Origin: JADJEI01 sp035328465
Lineage (GTDB): Bacteria; Bacteroidota; Ignavibacteria; Ignavibacteriales; Ignavibacteriaceae
DNA: 11,080 bases
Reading direction: 5' to 3'
NCBI GenBank assembly: GCA_035328465.1
Contig: DAOLIQ010000100.1
Location: 1 to 11,080 of the forward strand
Shown here: one piece after another, positions 1-5,826 of the stretch
Position numbering within the stretch: the first letter of the stretch is position 1
Layout of the letters: every line of letters starts with the position of its first letter
Position numbers and translations under genes: made by a program
The notes under the pieces: model-generated
Seen by the model: only the letters and a program-made list of their open reading frames with translations
The model's database searches: none
What the model was told of the DNA's origin: nothing

Positions 1-110
1 AATGAATAATGAAAATAGAAAGGAAATTGTTAATTTTTAATTAAACTTTATGCATTCTACGAGCGGAGTTGTAGCGGAGAGGGTGTGGATTTGGTTACGA
101 ATTAGGCCAG

Positions 111-140
111 TTTGATTAATGGAGCGATAGCTCAATCAAA
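111..140. repeat. Imperfect inverted repeat (hairpin) upstream of fic
   Basis: The arms are TTTGATT (111-117) plus GAGC (122-125) on the left, and GCTC (130-133) plus AATCAAA (134-140) on the right. They pair over 11 base pairs with a 4-base loop, GATA, and a 4-base bulge, AATG, in the left arm. No T-tract follows, so it is not a typical intrinsic terminator. It could be a protein-binding site or the remnant of a mobile element. It does not carry the GTAGG/CCTAC foot of the REP family further right. Confidence 0.45.
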
Positions 141-151
141 GATATCTATAA

Positions 152-179
152 TTGACCCAAATCGTTTAAAATCTATTAT
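152..179 (+). promoter_or_regulatory. Possible promoter for fic
   Basis: TTGACC (152-157) and TATTAT (174-179) are separated by 16 bases, each one base off the housekeeping sigma -35 and -10 consensus. Transcription would start near 186, only a few bases before the ATG at 191. The fic message would then be almost leaderless if translated from 191, or have a leader of about 65-70 bases if translated from the ATG at 254. The region is very AT-rich, so a chance match is possible, and promoter consensus in this group of bacteria may differ. Confidence 0.35.
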
Positions 180-237
180 AAAATATTATAATGGAGTTTA
201 TTGACTTAAAGTCTATTATAAATTATCTTAGTGGAGT
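168..237. repeat. Imperfect 30-base direct repeat over the fic start
   Basis: Bases 168-197 and 208-237 match at about 25 of 30 positions with a 40-base period. They share an exact 11-base core, TCTATTATAAA (172-182 and 212-222), and an exact TGGAGT end. The first copy holds the -10-like box and the ATG at 191. The second copy holds a GTG (231) at the equivalent place, but out of frame with fic. This looks like a local duplication and weakens confidence in the first 21 codons. Confidence 0.55.
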
Positions 238-1396
238 CAAAAATAGTGAAATAATGGATTTAACAGATTTCAAAGCTGGTCAATATATCCAGCAATATCA
301 ATATAAAAGCTTCTCGCCATCGAAGGTAAATCTCGAATGGACCTGGAGGGATCCGAAAATTAATACTCTGTTGTCTGAGGCAAATAAGAAGCTCGGTGAG
401 CTAAATGCTTTTTCGCTTTACGTTCCAGACATTAATTTTTTTATAGCAATGCACGTAATCAAAGAAGCAACCACATCGAGCAAAATAGAAGGTACCAGAA
501 CAGGCGTTGATGAAGCATTACTTTCGTTGGATGAAATTGCGCCCGAAAAGCGTGATGATTGGCAGGAAGTTCAGAATTATATTAAAGCACTAAACTTTTC
601 GATTGAAAAATTAAAAGACTTACCGCTCTCAACAAGATTATTAAAAGACGCGCATAAAATTTTACTGGAAGGAGTGCGAGGCGAATCCAAAACGCCGGGA
701 GAGTATCGTACAAGTCAGAACTGGATTGGCGGTGCTTCGCTAAAAGATGCAGTATTCATTCCTCCGCATCACACGGAAGTATCTGAATTAATGGGTGATC
801 TGGAAAATTTTATGCACAATGATAAAATAGATGTTCCTCATTTAATCAGGATCGCAATTTCACATTACCAGTTTGAGACCATACATCCGTTCCTGGATGG
901 CAATGGAAGACTTGGAAGATTGATGATAACGCTTTATTTGGTTTCAACCCGATTGCTTGATAAACCAACACTGTATCTCTCTGATTTTTTTGAAAGAAAG
1001 AGAGCACTATATTATGATAATCTTACTTTCGTAAGAACATCAAACAATCTCAGCCAGTGGATTAAATTCTTTCTAGTTGCTGTAATTGAAACATCGGATA
1101 AAGGGATAAATACATTCCGGGAAATATTAAAACTAAAAGAGAACATCGAAGGAGTAAAACTTATCTCGCTTGGTAAACGGGTAAACAATGCAAAGAAATT
1201 AATAAACTTTCTTTACAAAAAACCACTGATCAATGTTAAAGATGTTAAAAGCCTTTTGAATGTAACAACTAAGCCGGCAAATGCAATAATACATGAATTT
1301 GTTAAGCTTGAAATTCTGAAAGAAGTAACTGGTTATAAACGAAATCGGTTCTTCTTATTCGAAGAATATTATAAACTTTTTGCGAATAACGAATGA
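191..1396 (+). CDS. Fic family protein adenylyltransferase (class II), SoFic-like
   Basis: Fic enzymes transfer AMP from ATP to a hydroxyl group on a target protein. The catalytic motif is complete at residues 232-243 (HPFLDGNGRLGR), with the catalytic His232 and the GNGRxxR nucleotide-binding part. Residues 96-101 (SSKIEG) match the (S/T)xxxE(G/N) inhibitory motif; its position ahead of the Fic core makes this class II, with Glu100 expected to block ATP binding. The C-terminus (about 335-400) looks like a winged-helix domain, so the order is Fic_N, Fic, winged helix, as in Shewanella SoFic. At 401 residues the length is normal and the frame is intact. The start at 191 lacks a clear ribosome site; the ATG at 254 (Met22) is a reasonable alternative. 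The stop overlaps the start of an hsdM remnant by ATGA. Fic genes are often found inside type I restriction loci, which fits. The target protein is unknown. Confidence 0.93.
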   Translation: MEFIDLKSIINYLSGVKNSEIMDLTDFKAGQYIQQYQYKSFSPSKVNLEWTWRDPKINTLLSEANKKLGELNAFSLYVPDINFFIAMHVIKEATTSSKIEGTRTGVDEALLSLDEIAPEKRDDWQEVQNYIKALNFSIEKLKDLPLSTRLLKDAHKILLEGVRGESKTPGEYRTSQNWIGGASLKDAVFIPPHHTEVSELMGDLENFMHNDKIDVPHLIRIAISHYQFETIHPFLDGNGRLGRLMITLYLVSTRLLDKPTLYLSDFFERKRALYYDNLTFVRTSNNLSQWIKFFLVAVIETSDKGINTFREILKLKENIEGVKLISLGKRVNNAKKLINFLYKKPLINVKDVKSLLNVTTKPANAIIHEFVKLEILKEVTGYKRNRFFLFEEYYKLFANNE

Positions 1397-1437
1397 CAAC
1401 AGCAACAATAGTTCAATGAGTCTGGAATTACTGCAAC
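1393..1437 (+). pseudogene. hsdM: Remnant of type I restriction-modification hsdM, N-terminal end
   Basis: Reading from the ATG at 1393 gives MTTATIVQ, a TGA stop at 1417-1419, then VWNYCN. From memory, this is the typical N-terminus of one family of HsdM, the N6-adenine methyltransferase subunit of type I restriction systems, with one sense codon changed to a stop. The ATG overlaps the fic stop in ATGA, so the two were probably translationally coupled. The similarity ends near 1437, and a REP-like palindrome begins at 1449. No motif I or NPPF/NPPY catalytic motif follows, so the methylase is dead. A match of 14 residues is short, but it lies exactly at the expected overlap position. Confidence 0.6.
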
Positions 1438-1448
1438 CAAGAAAATAT

Positions 1449-1472
1449 GTGGGAATTTGATTTATCAAATTT
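1449..1472 (-). repeat. REP-like palindrome, copy A (minus orientation)
   Basis: GTGGG (1449-1453) is followed by AATTTGAT, TT and ATCAAATT (1454-1471), a perfect 8-base-pair inverted repeat around a 2-base centre. The GTGGG foot differs by one base from the GTAGG foot of copy D. Read on the minus strand it can encode NLINQIPT. It directly follows the hsdM remnant. Confidence 0.7.
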
Positions 1473-1519
1473 TTTGAAAGAGAATGATAATTAAAAAATA
1501 AATAATGAAATTTATAAAT

Positions 1520-1551
1520 GAGATTCACAAATGAATTCATAAATGAATCTC
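1520..1551. repeat. Compound palindrome
   Basis: GAGATTCA (1520-1527) and TGAATCTC (1544-1551) are exact inverse complements. Between them lies TGAATTCA (1532-1539), itself a perfect palindrome, separated by CAAA on the left and TAAA on the right. The whole is centred on 1535/1536. Related AAATGAATTTCA-like words continue to 1565 and lead into REP copy B. This may be a decayed or fused tandem of REP-type elements. Confidence 0.6.
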
Positions 1552-1569
1552 ACAAATGAATTTCAGAAA

Positions 1570-1593
1570 GAATTTCATAAATGAAATTCCTAC
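1570..1593 (+). repeat. REP-like palindrome, copy B (upstream of RAYT gene)
   Basis: GAATTTCAT (1570-1578), AA, ATGAAATTC (1581-1589) form a perfect 9-base-pair inverted repeat, followed by CTAC (CCTAC at 1589-1593). It ends five bases before the likely transposase start at 1598. The reading frame of the transposase runs through it in phase, giving NFINEIPT just ahead of the first Met. It is the exact reverse complement of copy D on the other side of the gene. Confidence 0.85.
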
Positions 1594-1597
1594 GAAC

Positions 1598-2146
1598 ATG
1601 AAATACAAACAACATAAACAATATCGTTTGCCTGATTTTGATTATTCCGGTGAGGGTGAATATTTTGTAACAATTTGTGTGGATAATCGTAAACATTATT
1701 TTGGCGAAATTAAAAATGGCGAAATGATTTTATCCGAGCTTGGGAAAATTGTTGACCAAATATGGAATGAAATTCCAAATCAATTTAAAAATACCGTACT
1801 GGATGCATATCAAATAATGCCTGACCATTTTCACGGAATTATAATTATTAAAGAAAACAATAAGAACAATTTGATAAATCAAATTCCTACAGAGTTTAAA
1901 TCAGGTATAAAAAACAATCCTATGGAATTAAAAACGATTACTTTAGGAAGAATTATCCGCTGGTTTAAAGGGCGGGTTAAATTTGAGGCAAACAATATAA
2001 ATTATAATTTCAAATGGCAGTCAAGATTTCACGATAGAATTATAAGAGATGAAAAGGAGTTTTATTTTATTCGAGAGTATATAATTAATAATCCCGCCAA
2101 TTGGGGAATGGGTATATTAAAAAAATATTTTGATGTAGAAATTTGA
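1598..2146 (+). CDS. REP-associated tyrosine transposase (RAYT, Y1_Tnp family)
   Basis: RAYTs are single-strand HUH endonucleases related to IS200/IS605 TnpA, thought to process the REP palindromes near them. The HUH motif is H77-F-H79, within MPDHFHGI. The best candidate for the catalytic tyrosine is Tyr161 in the YIINNP motif, though Tyr156 is also close by. At 182 residues the length is usual. I chose ATG 1598 because family members begin near the YRLPDFDY segment. The same frame is open from an ATG at 1556, but the extra 14 residues are encoded by REP copy B. Residues 91-98 (NLINQIPT) are encoded by REP copy C, so the gene carries an in-frame palindrome insertion just after the HUH strand. 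The stop lies in a decayed REP. The frame is otherwise intact, and activity is plausible but unproven. Confidence 0.88.
   Translation: MKYKQHKQYRLPDFDYSGEGEYFVTICVDNRKHYFGEIKNGEMILSELGKIVDQIWNEIPNQFKNTVLDAYQIMPDHFHGIIIIKENNKNNLINQIPTEFKSGIKNNPMELKTITLGRIIRWFKGRVKFEANNINYNFKWQSRFHDRIIRDEKEFYFIREYIINNPANWGMGILKKYFDVEI
1868..1890 (+). repeat. REP-like palindrome, copy C (inside the RAYT coding sequence)
   Basis: AATTTGAT (1868-1875), AA, ATCAAATT (1878-1885) is a perfect 8-base-pair inverted repeat, followed by CCTAC (1886-1890). It shares its stem with copy A and its AA centre and CCTAC foot with copies B and E. It sits in phase inside the transposase frame and encodes residues 91-98, NLINQIPT. 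It lies between the HUH strand and the C-terminal helix region, probably in a loop. Confidence 0.8.
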
Positions 2147-2158
2147 TTCATCAATTTT
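2135..2158 (-). repeat. Decayed REP-like palindrome over the RAYT stop codon
   Basis: GTAG (2135-2138) is followed by AAATTTGAT (2139-2147), TC, and ATCAATTTT (2150-2158). The arms pair at 8 of 9 positions. The foot and the 2-base centre fit the REP family in the minus orientation. The transposase stop, TGA (2144-2146), lies in the left arm, so the last few residues of the protein come from the repeat. Confidence 0.45.
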
Positions 2159-2161
2159 AAT

Positions 2162-2198
2162 GTAGGAATTTCATTTATGAAATTCATTTATGAAATTC
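2162..2198 (-). repeat. REP-like palindrome, copy D, with a 13-base tandem repeat
   Basis: GTAGG (2162-2166) overlaps the perfect palindrome GAATTTCAT, TT, ATGAAATTC (2166-2185). This is the exact reverse complement of copy B, so B and D bracket the transposase gene in opposite orientation. The right part, ATTTATGAAATTC (2173-2185), is repeated exactly in tandem at 2186-2198, extending the palindromic potential. Confidence 0.83.
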
Positions 2199-2210
2199 AT
2201 CTTAGGAAAA

Positions 2211-2235
2211 GGAACATCATAAATGATGTTCCTAC
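2211..2235 (+). repeat. REP-like palindrome, copy E, with a different stem
   Basis: GGAACATCAT (2211-2220), AA, ATGATGTTCC (2223-2232) is a perfect 10-base-pair inverted repeat, followed by TAC. The stem sequence differs from copies A-D, yet both arms changed together and the AA centre and CCTAC foot are kept. In the frame that runs through it, it reads NIINDVPT. Compensated change of this sort suggests that the folded form is what is recognised. Confidence 0.82.
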
Positions 2236-2270
2236 ATATATAATATGGAAAATTGATCAGGTAAATATTT

Positions 2271-2404
2271 ATGACAACTGCAACAATAGCCATACAACAG
2301 AGAAATTCAAATTCCGAAAAAACTTAATTGGGAAAGTCTACAAAACAAAAGCAGGACTTGCAAGTTTTAAGGAAATTGTTGAAGGGTTGAATGGGAACAA
2401 ATGA
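2271..2404 (+). pseudogene. Coding scrap, possibly from the same broken restriction locus
   Basis: Bases 2271-2289 (ATGACAACTGCAACAATAG) repeat the start of the hsdM remnant at 1393-1411 with one mismatch, giving MTTATI, but the frame then stops. A second frame is open from 2177 to the TGA at 2402-2404 and ends in KAGLASFKEIVEGLNGNK, which could be the tail of a larger protein; an HsdM C-terminus is a guess only. That TGA overlaps an ATG (2401) in ATGA; the new frame reads MNTSDKK and stops. Together these look like 5' and 3' ends of genes with the middle deleted. The 75-residue open frame from 2177 begins within REP copy D and is unlikely to be a real protein. Confidence 0.3.
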
Positions 2405-2588
2405 ATACTTCAGATAAAAAATAAAAAAATATTTCTATTATTATAATTCAAGAATGAATTAACTAAATCTGGAATCAATTATTCAAAATCATTCCGGGTG
2501 GTTTCTTCGTATTTACTTTTATCTTTCTATTGTTTAGCTTGTAATAAAAAAACAGCAAGTTTAAACAAAATATCCTCCAAACAATTTT
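2405..2588. other. AT-rich gap between the decayed locus and the receptor operon
   Basis: This 184-base stretch must hold the promoter of the receptor operon, but I cannot point to a convincing -35/-10 pair or to a Bacteroidota-type -33/-7 pair. There is no clear terminator hairpin. A frame starting at a GTG (2498) runs on into the receptor gene, but it looks like chance. No fluoride-riboswitch-like fold is visible here. Confidence 0.4.
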
Positions 2589-4844
2589 TTGAATACGTCT
2601 TTGATAACTCGCAGCCGATGTTTAGTAAAATTTTTAATTGCATTTGTACTGACTCTGTCCGTGGCGGAATCCATTTATTCTCAGCGAACAGGTTCTATCA
2701 GGGGTTTTGTCGAAGACTCAACAACAAATGAAGTTCTTTCGTATTGCAATATTTTTGTAGAAGATTTGAATGTCGGCGCTTCAACAAATGACAGAGGATT
2801 CTTTTTCATTCCCTCCTTACCGGCATATAAAAAATATTCAATTAGAATTTCTTATATCGGTTATCAGACAAAATTAATTAATGTAAATGTTTATGAAGAT
2901 CAAATCACTGCCGTAAATATCCAATTAGCTCCGTCAGTGATCCGATTGCAATCGGTAGAAAAGGTCGGTGAAAAATATAAGCTTAATACGAGTGATATAA
3001 GTTTAGATAAAATATTTTTACGGGATTTAGAAAAAATTCCGCAAAGTGTGGAGAATGATTTGTTTCGTTCACTTCAGCGTTTGCCGGGAGTTAGTTTTAC
3101 CGGAGATGTTTCGGCGAGATACTATGTAAGGGGTGGGTCGAGCGATCAGAATTTGATTTTACTGAATGATGCTCCTGTTTATAGTCCATTTCATGCACTG
3201 GGTCTTTTCAGTGCGATAGATCCCGACGTAATAAATGTTGCAGAGTTTTATAAAGGCGGTTTCCCTCTTGAATTTAATGGCGGCATTTCTTCTTTACTCC
3301 GTATCATTTCTAAAGACGGTAACAAACAAGAGTACCATGGAAATGCAAGTGCAAGCCTATTGAGCGGTAAAGTTCTTCTCGAAGGCCCAATCCCGGATGG
3401 TTCATTTATTATAGCTGGAAGAAAAAGTTATTCAACAGAAGTACTTAAAAAGTTTCTGAATAATGATGATATTCCAATAGATTTTTACGATTTGTCTTTT
3501 AAAATTAATTACTCTAATTCAGATGTAATGCAGGATGCTAAATTTACTTTACATGGGTTTATCAGCGGTGATAATCTTACAAACAGCGATCCGTTGAAAG
3601 AGGATTTCAAGTGGACGAATAAAATCTTTGGGTTTAATTATTTTCAGTGGGTAACAGATAGTCCAATCTTTTACGAATTTTTTGTTTATCAAAGCGACTT
3701 TACGAGTGAAGTAATTCCCAAATTCTCTTCAGCGAAAAGCAATAAAAATAATCTGACGGATTACACAGCAGGGGGTAATCTAACATATAAGTTTGATAAC
3801 CGTGATGAGTTTTCAATCGGTATGAAATTTATTAATATCAAAACAAATTTAGCTCTCGAAAATTCCAAAGGCGCTTTAGCTGTGATTGATGCTGAAGGTA
3901 CTAACGTCAGCATTTTTGGTAAATTTAAATTACTGCAATTTGATAACTTCGGTGTTGATTTGGGTTCGAGAATTAATTTTACAAGACTTGCTGTTGGAAC
4001 TCCGGGACAAATATCGTCTGAGCCCAGGCTGAATCTTTCCTATAAATTAATACCCGGAATTGATATAAGCACCTCAGTTGGAATTTATCAGCAGGAGCTC
4101 ACAACCATTTCTGATGAGAATGAAGTGATAAGTATTTTTTCTCCGTGGATAATTATTCCGAAATATTTGAATCCTGAACGAGCTGCTCATTACATCGCAG
4201 GAATAAAATTAAAACCTGAAAATTATCTTTCATTTTCACTTGAAGGCTACTACAAAATAATTAACAACTTTGCCTCCTTAAATGATAAGAAATATTTTGA
4301 AAGCGACCCGGATTTGATTGCCGGCAAAGGGGAGGCTTATGGAATGGAATTCAGCGCTGACTATTCCACAGATAATTGGAGTGGAACTCTCGGATACACT
4401 TTAGCATGGGCTTTTAAAGAATTGAATGGAGTACGATATTATCCTCGATATGATTCGAGGCATACAGTTAATCTAAGTTTTAATTATAATTTTGGTGATG
4501 ATTGGTCTGCCGGAGTAATATGGAATTATTCATCGGGATTTCCATTTACTCAAGTGCTTGGTTATTACAATAAACTTTATATTGAAAATCTTGGCGCAAG
4601 GATTTTTAATTTCATCCCATTTACAATTTTTGACGATAGAAACACTGCACGTCTTCCTGATTATCATCGTCTTGATTTTAATATTTCTAAAAAATTACAG
4701 CTTTGGAATTTTGATGTCTCCACTGATATTAGTTTCGTAAACGTTTATGATAGAAAAAATTTATTTTATTTTGATCTAACTACAGGAAACAGAATTAACA
4801 TGCTTCCGTTTTTGGTAACTGCAACTATCAAAATTGAAATATGA
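2589..4844 (+). CDS. TonB-dependent outer-membrane receptor with carboxypeptidase-regulatory-like domain
   Basis: This family imports ligands too large or scarce for porins across the outer membrane, using energy from TonB-ExbBD. Residues about 1-32 form a signal peptide (hydrophobic FLIAFVLTLSVAE, probable cut near YSQ). Residues 35-113 are a CarboxypepD_reg-like beta-sandwich (GSIRGFVEDSTTNEVL, ISYIGYQT). Residues about 140-245 are the plug (VENDLFRSLQRLPGVSF, YYVRGGSSDQNLILLNDAPVY). The remainder is a beta-barrel ending in LPFLVTATIKIEI. The length, 751 residues, is normal for the shorter members. The frame is closed by a stop at 2562 and has no early ATG, so a TTG start at 2589 is the best choice, giving a sensible signal peptide; no strong ribosome site is seen. 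It overlaps the following lipoprotein gene by ATGA. The ligand is unknown. Confidence 0.9.
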   Translation: MNTSLITRSRCLVKFLIAFVLTLSVAESIYSQRTGSIRGFVEDSTTNEVLSYCNIFVEDLNVGASTNDRGFFFIPSLPAYKKYSIRISYIGYQTKLINVNVYEDQITAVNIQLAPSVIRLQSVEKVGEKYKLNTSDISLDKIFLRDLEKIPQSVENDLFRSLQRLPGVSFTGDVSARYYVRGGSSDQNLILLNDAPVYSPFHALGLFSAIDPDVINVAEFYKGGFPLEFNGGISSLLRIISKDGNKQEYHGNASASLLSGKVLLEGPIPDGSFIIAGRKSYSTEVLKKFLNNDDIPIDFYDLSFKINYSNSDVMQDAKFTLHGFISGDNLTNSDPLKEDFKWTNKIFGFNYFQWVTDSPIFYEFFVYQSDFTSEVIPKFSSAKSNKNNLTDYTAGGNLTYKFDNRDEFSIGMKFINIKTNLALENSKGALAVIDAEGTNVSIFGKFKLLQFDNFGVDLGSRINFTRLAVGTPGQISSEPRLNLSYKLIPGIDISTSVGIYQQELTTISDENEVISIFSPWIIIPKYLNPERAAHYIAGIKLKPENYLSFSLEGYYKIINNFASLNDKKYFESDPDLIAGKGEAYGMEFSADYSTDNWSGTLGYTLAWAFKELNGVRYYPRYDSRHTVNLSFNYNFGDDWSAGVIWNYSSGFPFTQVLGYYNKLYIENLGARIFNFIPFTIFDDRNTARLPDYHRLDFNISKKLQLWNFDVSTDISFVNVYDRKNLFYFDLTTGNRINMLPFLVTATIKIEI

Positions 4845-5821
4845 ACATGAAATTATATCTACAAAAATTTTTATTACTAACTCTACTTTCTTTTTTAACT
4901 TCCTGTAGTGAGGACTTTGATCTTAAGTCTGAATTTAAGCAGCAGTATGTTTTAAATTGTATAATAAATGGTGACACAACTTATCAGTTTGCTTCGATCT
5001 CAAAGACGTTTGATGTGGAAGGATATGATCCATCAGTAAATGAAAAAGATTTAACGGTTAGAGATGCAGTAATAAATATTTTTTACAATGGAAATGATTA
5101 TTTGCTAAGGGATACAATTGTTTTGAATACTGACGGCAGTGAGTCATTTATCTATTATACAAATTCATTGCAGCCTGAATCAAATAAAACTTTAAGCATT
5201 GAAGCAGTTATGAATGATGGAACAACTTTAAAGTCAACAACAACAACACCGAAGGCTGGTAACTTAACATTTTTCCCTGAAGATGTTGTGACTGATTATT
5301 CGATTGGACATAACACAGAAGGTCAAACTTTATTTTGGGAGATAACAGATCCTGAAAACAATAATGCTCTCTTCCTTCCATCTTTAAAAATAATTTATTA
5401 CAAAGAGGAAAGCGGTATTGATATTAAAAAAGAAAAATTAGTACCGCTTTACTATTATAATTCAGTTGGTGGGGAGGTGCTTCCATTTTATCCTATTGTT
5501 ACGGAACTAAATCAAATAACATTTAATATTTCAGTACTGAATCAAGCTATGAATGAGATTTCGGGTGAAGACACTTTAAAAGCAAATTATAAAATTGATT
5601 CAGCAATTTTTGAGCTTTACATACTTGATAGGAATCTTGCACCGTATATTTTAACGAGCCAATCATTTAATGATGGCTTTACAGTGCTTTTGGATCAGCT
5701 TGATTATTCAAACATCGAAGGAGGTTATGGCGTGTTTGGTTCGTTTTTTAAGAAGAATTTGAAAATTTCTTTTGATGTGAATTACTTAGAAAGTTTCGGC
5801 TATGTATTATATTCGCCATAA
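4841..5821 (+). CDS. DUF4249-like outer-membrane lipoprotein
   Basis: This is a predicted lipoprotein of 326 residues. The N-terminus has a hydrophobic signal (FLLLTLLSFL) ending in the lipobox LTSC, so Cys22 would be lipidated. What follows (YVLNCIINGDTTYQFASISK, and a VRDAVINIFYNG segment) resembles the opening of DUF4249 proteins, which in Bacteroidota typically sit next to TonB-dependent receptors with a carboxypeptidase-regulatory-like domain. It likely partners the upstream receptor at the cell surface or the inner face of the outer membrane. Its ATG overlaps the receptor stop (ATGA, 4841-4844), implying coupled translation; Met3 at 4847 is another possible start. The family call is from pattern memory and is less certain than the lipoprotein call. 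The function is not known. Confidence 0.75.
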   Translation: MNMKLYLQKFLLLTLLSFLTSCSEDFDLKSEFKQQYVLNCIINGDTTYQFASISKTFDVEGYDPSVNEKDLTVRDAVINIFYNGNDYLLRDTIVLNTDGSESFIYYTNSLQPESNKTLSIEAVMNDGTTLKSTTTTPKAGNLTFFPEDVVTDYSIGHNTEGQTLFWEITDPENNNALFLPSLKIIYYKEESGIDIKKEKLVPLYYYNSVGGEVLPFYPIVTELNQITFNISVLNQAMNEISGEDTLKANYKIDSAIFELYILDRNLAPYILTSQSFNDGFTVLLDQLDYSNIEGGYGVFGSFFKKNLKISFDVNYLESFGYVLYSP

Positions 5822-5826
5822 AAAAA

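Larger units (their letters stand above)
1..190. other. Non-coding left edge upstream of fic
   Basis: I see no convincing gene here. A 21-codon open frame starts at the ATG at 50 and ends in the TGA at 113-115, but it matches nothing I recognise. Bases about 56-110 are visibly richer in G+C than the AT-rich flanks, so this may be a scrap of a lost gene. Bases 111-140 form a hairpin, and a promoter-like pair lies at 152-179; both are listed separately. The frame of the downstream fic gene is closed by stops at 128, 149, 167 and 179, so fic cannot extend into this stretch. Confidence 0.5.

Noticed and set aside
20..50. AT-only hairpin TTAATT-TTT-AATTAA as terminator of an upstream gene
   Set aside because: The stem is only six A/T pairs and no G+C stem is present, so it is too weak to call in such AT-rich DNA.
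56..110. Possible tRNA or integron attC site
   Set aside because: There is no acceptor-stem pairing, no proper T-loop sequence, and no paired GTTRRRY/RYYYAAC ends.
1355..1540. Minus-strand open frame of 61 codons
   Set aside because: It covers the fic tail, the hsdM remnant and REP copy A. Its only recognisable stretch, NLINQIPT, is the repeat itself, so it is not a gene.
1449..2235. CRISPR array
   Set aside because: The repeats are palindromes in both orientations with irregular spacing and no uniform spacers, and no cas gene is present. They fit REP elements instead.
2177..2404. 75-codon open frame as an intact small protein
   Set aside because: Its first 24 or so codons are REP copies D and E, and the remainder looks like leftover coding DNA. 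I describe it only as a scrap.
2498..2731. Open frame from a GTG with a lipoprotein-like N-terminus (SFYCLAC)
   Set aside because: It overlaps the signal peptide and first domain of the receptor gene in another frame, and its later part is plainly a shadow of that gene. The lipobox-like string is probably chance.
5822..5826. Fluoride riboswitch ahead of crcB
   Set aside because: Only five bases separate crcB from the lipoprotein gene, and the preceding coding sequence shows no obvious crcB-motif fold.
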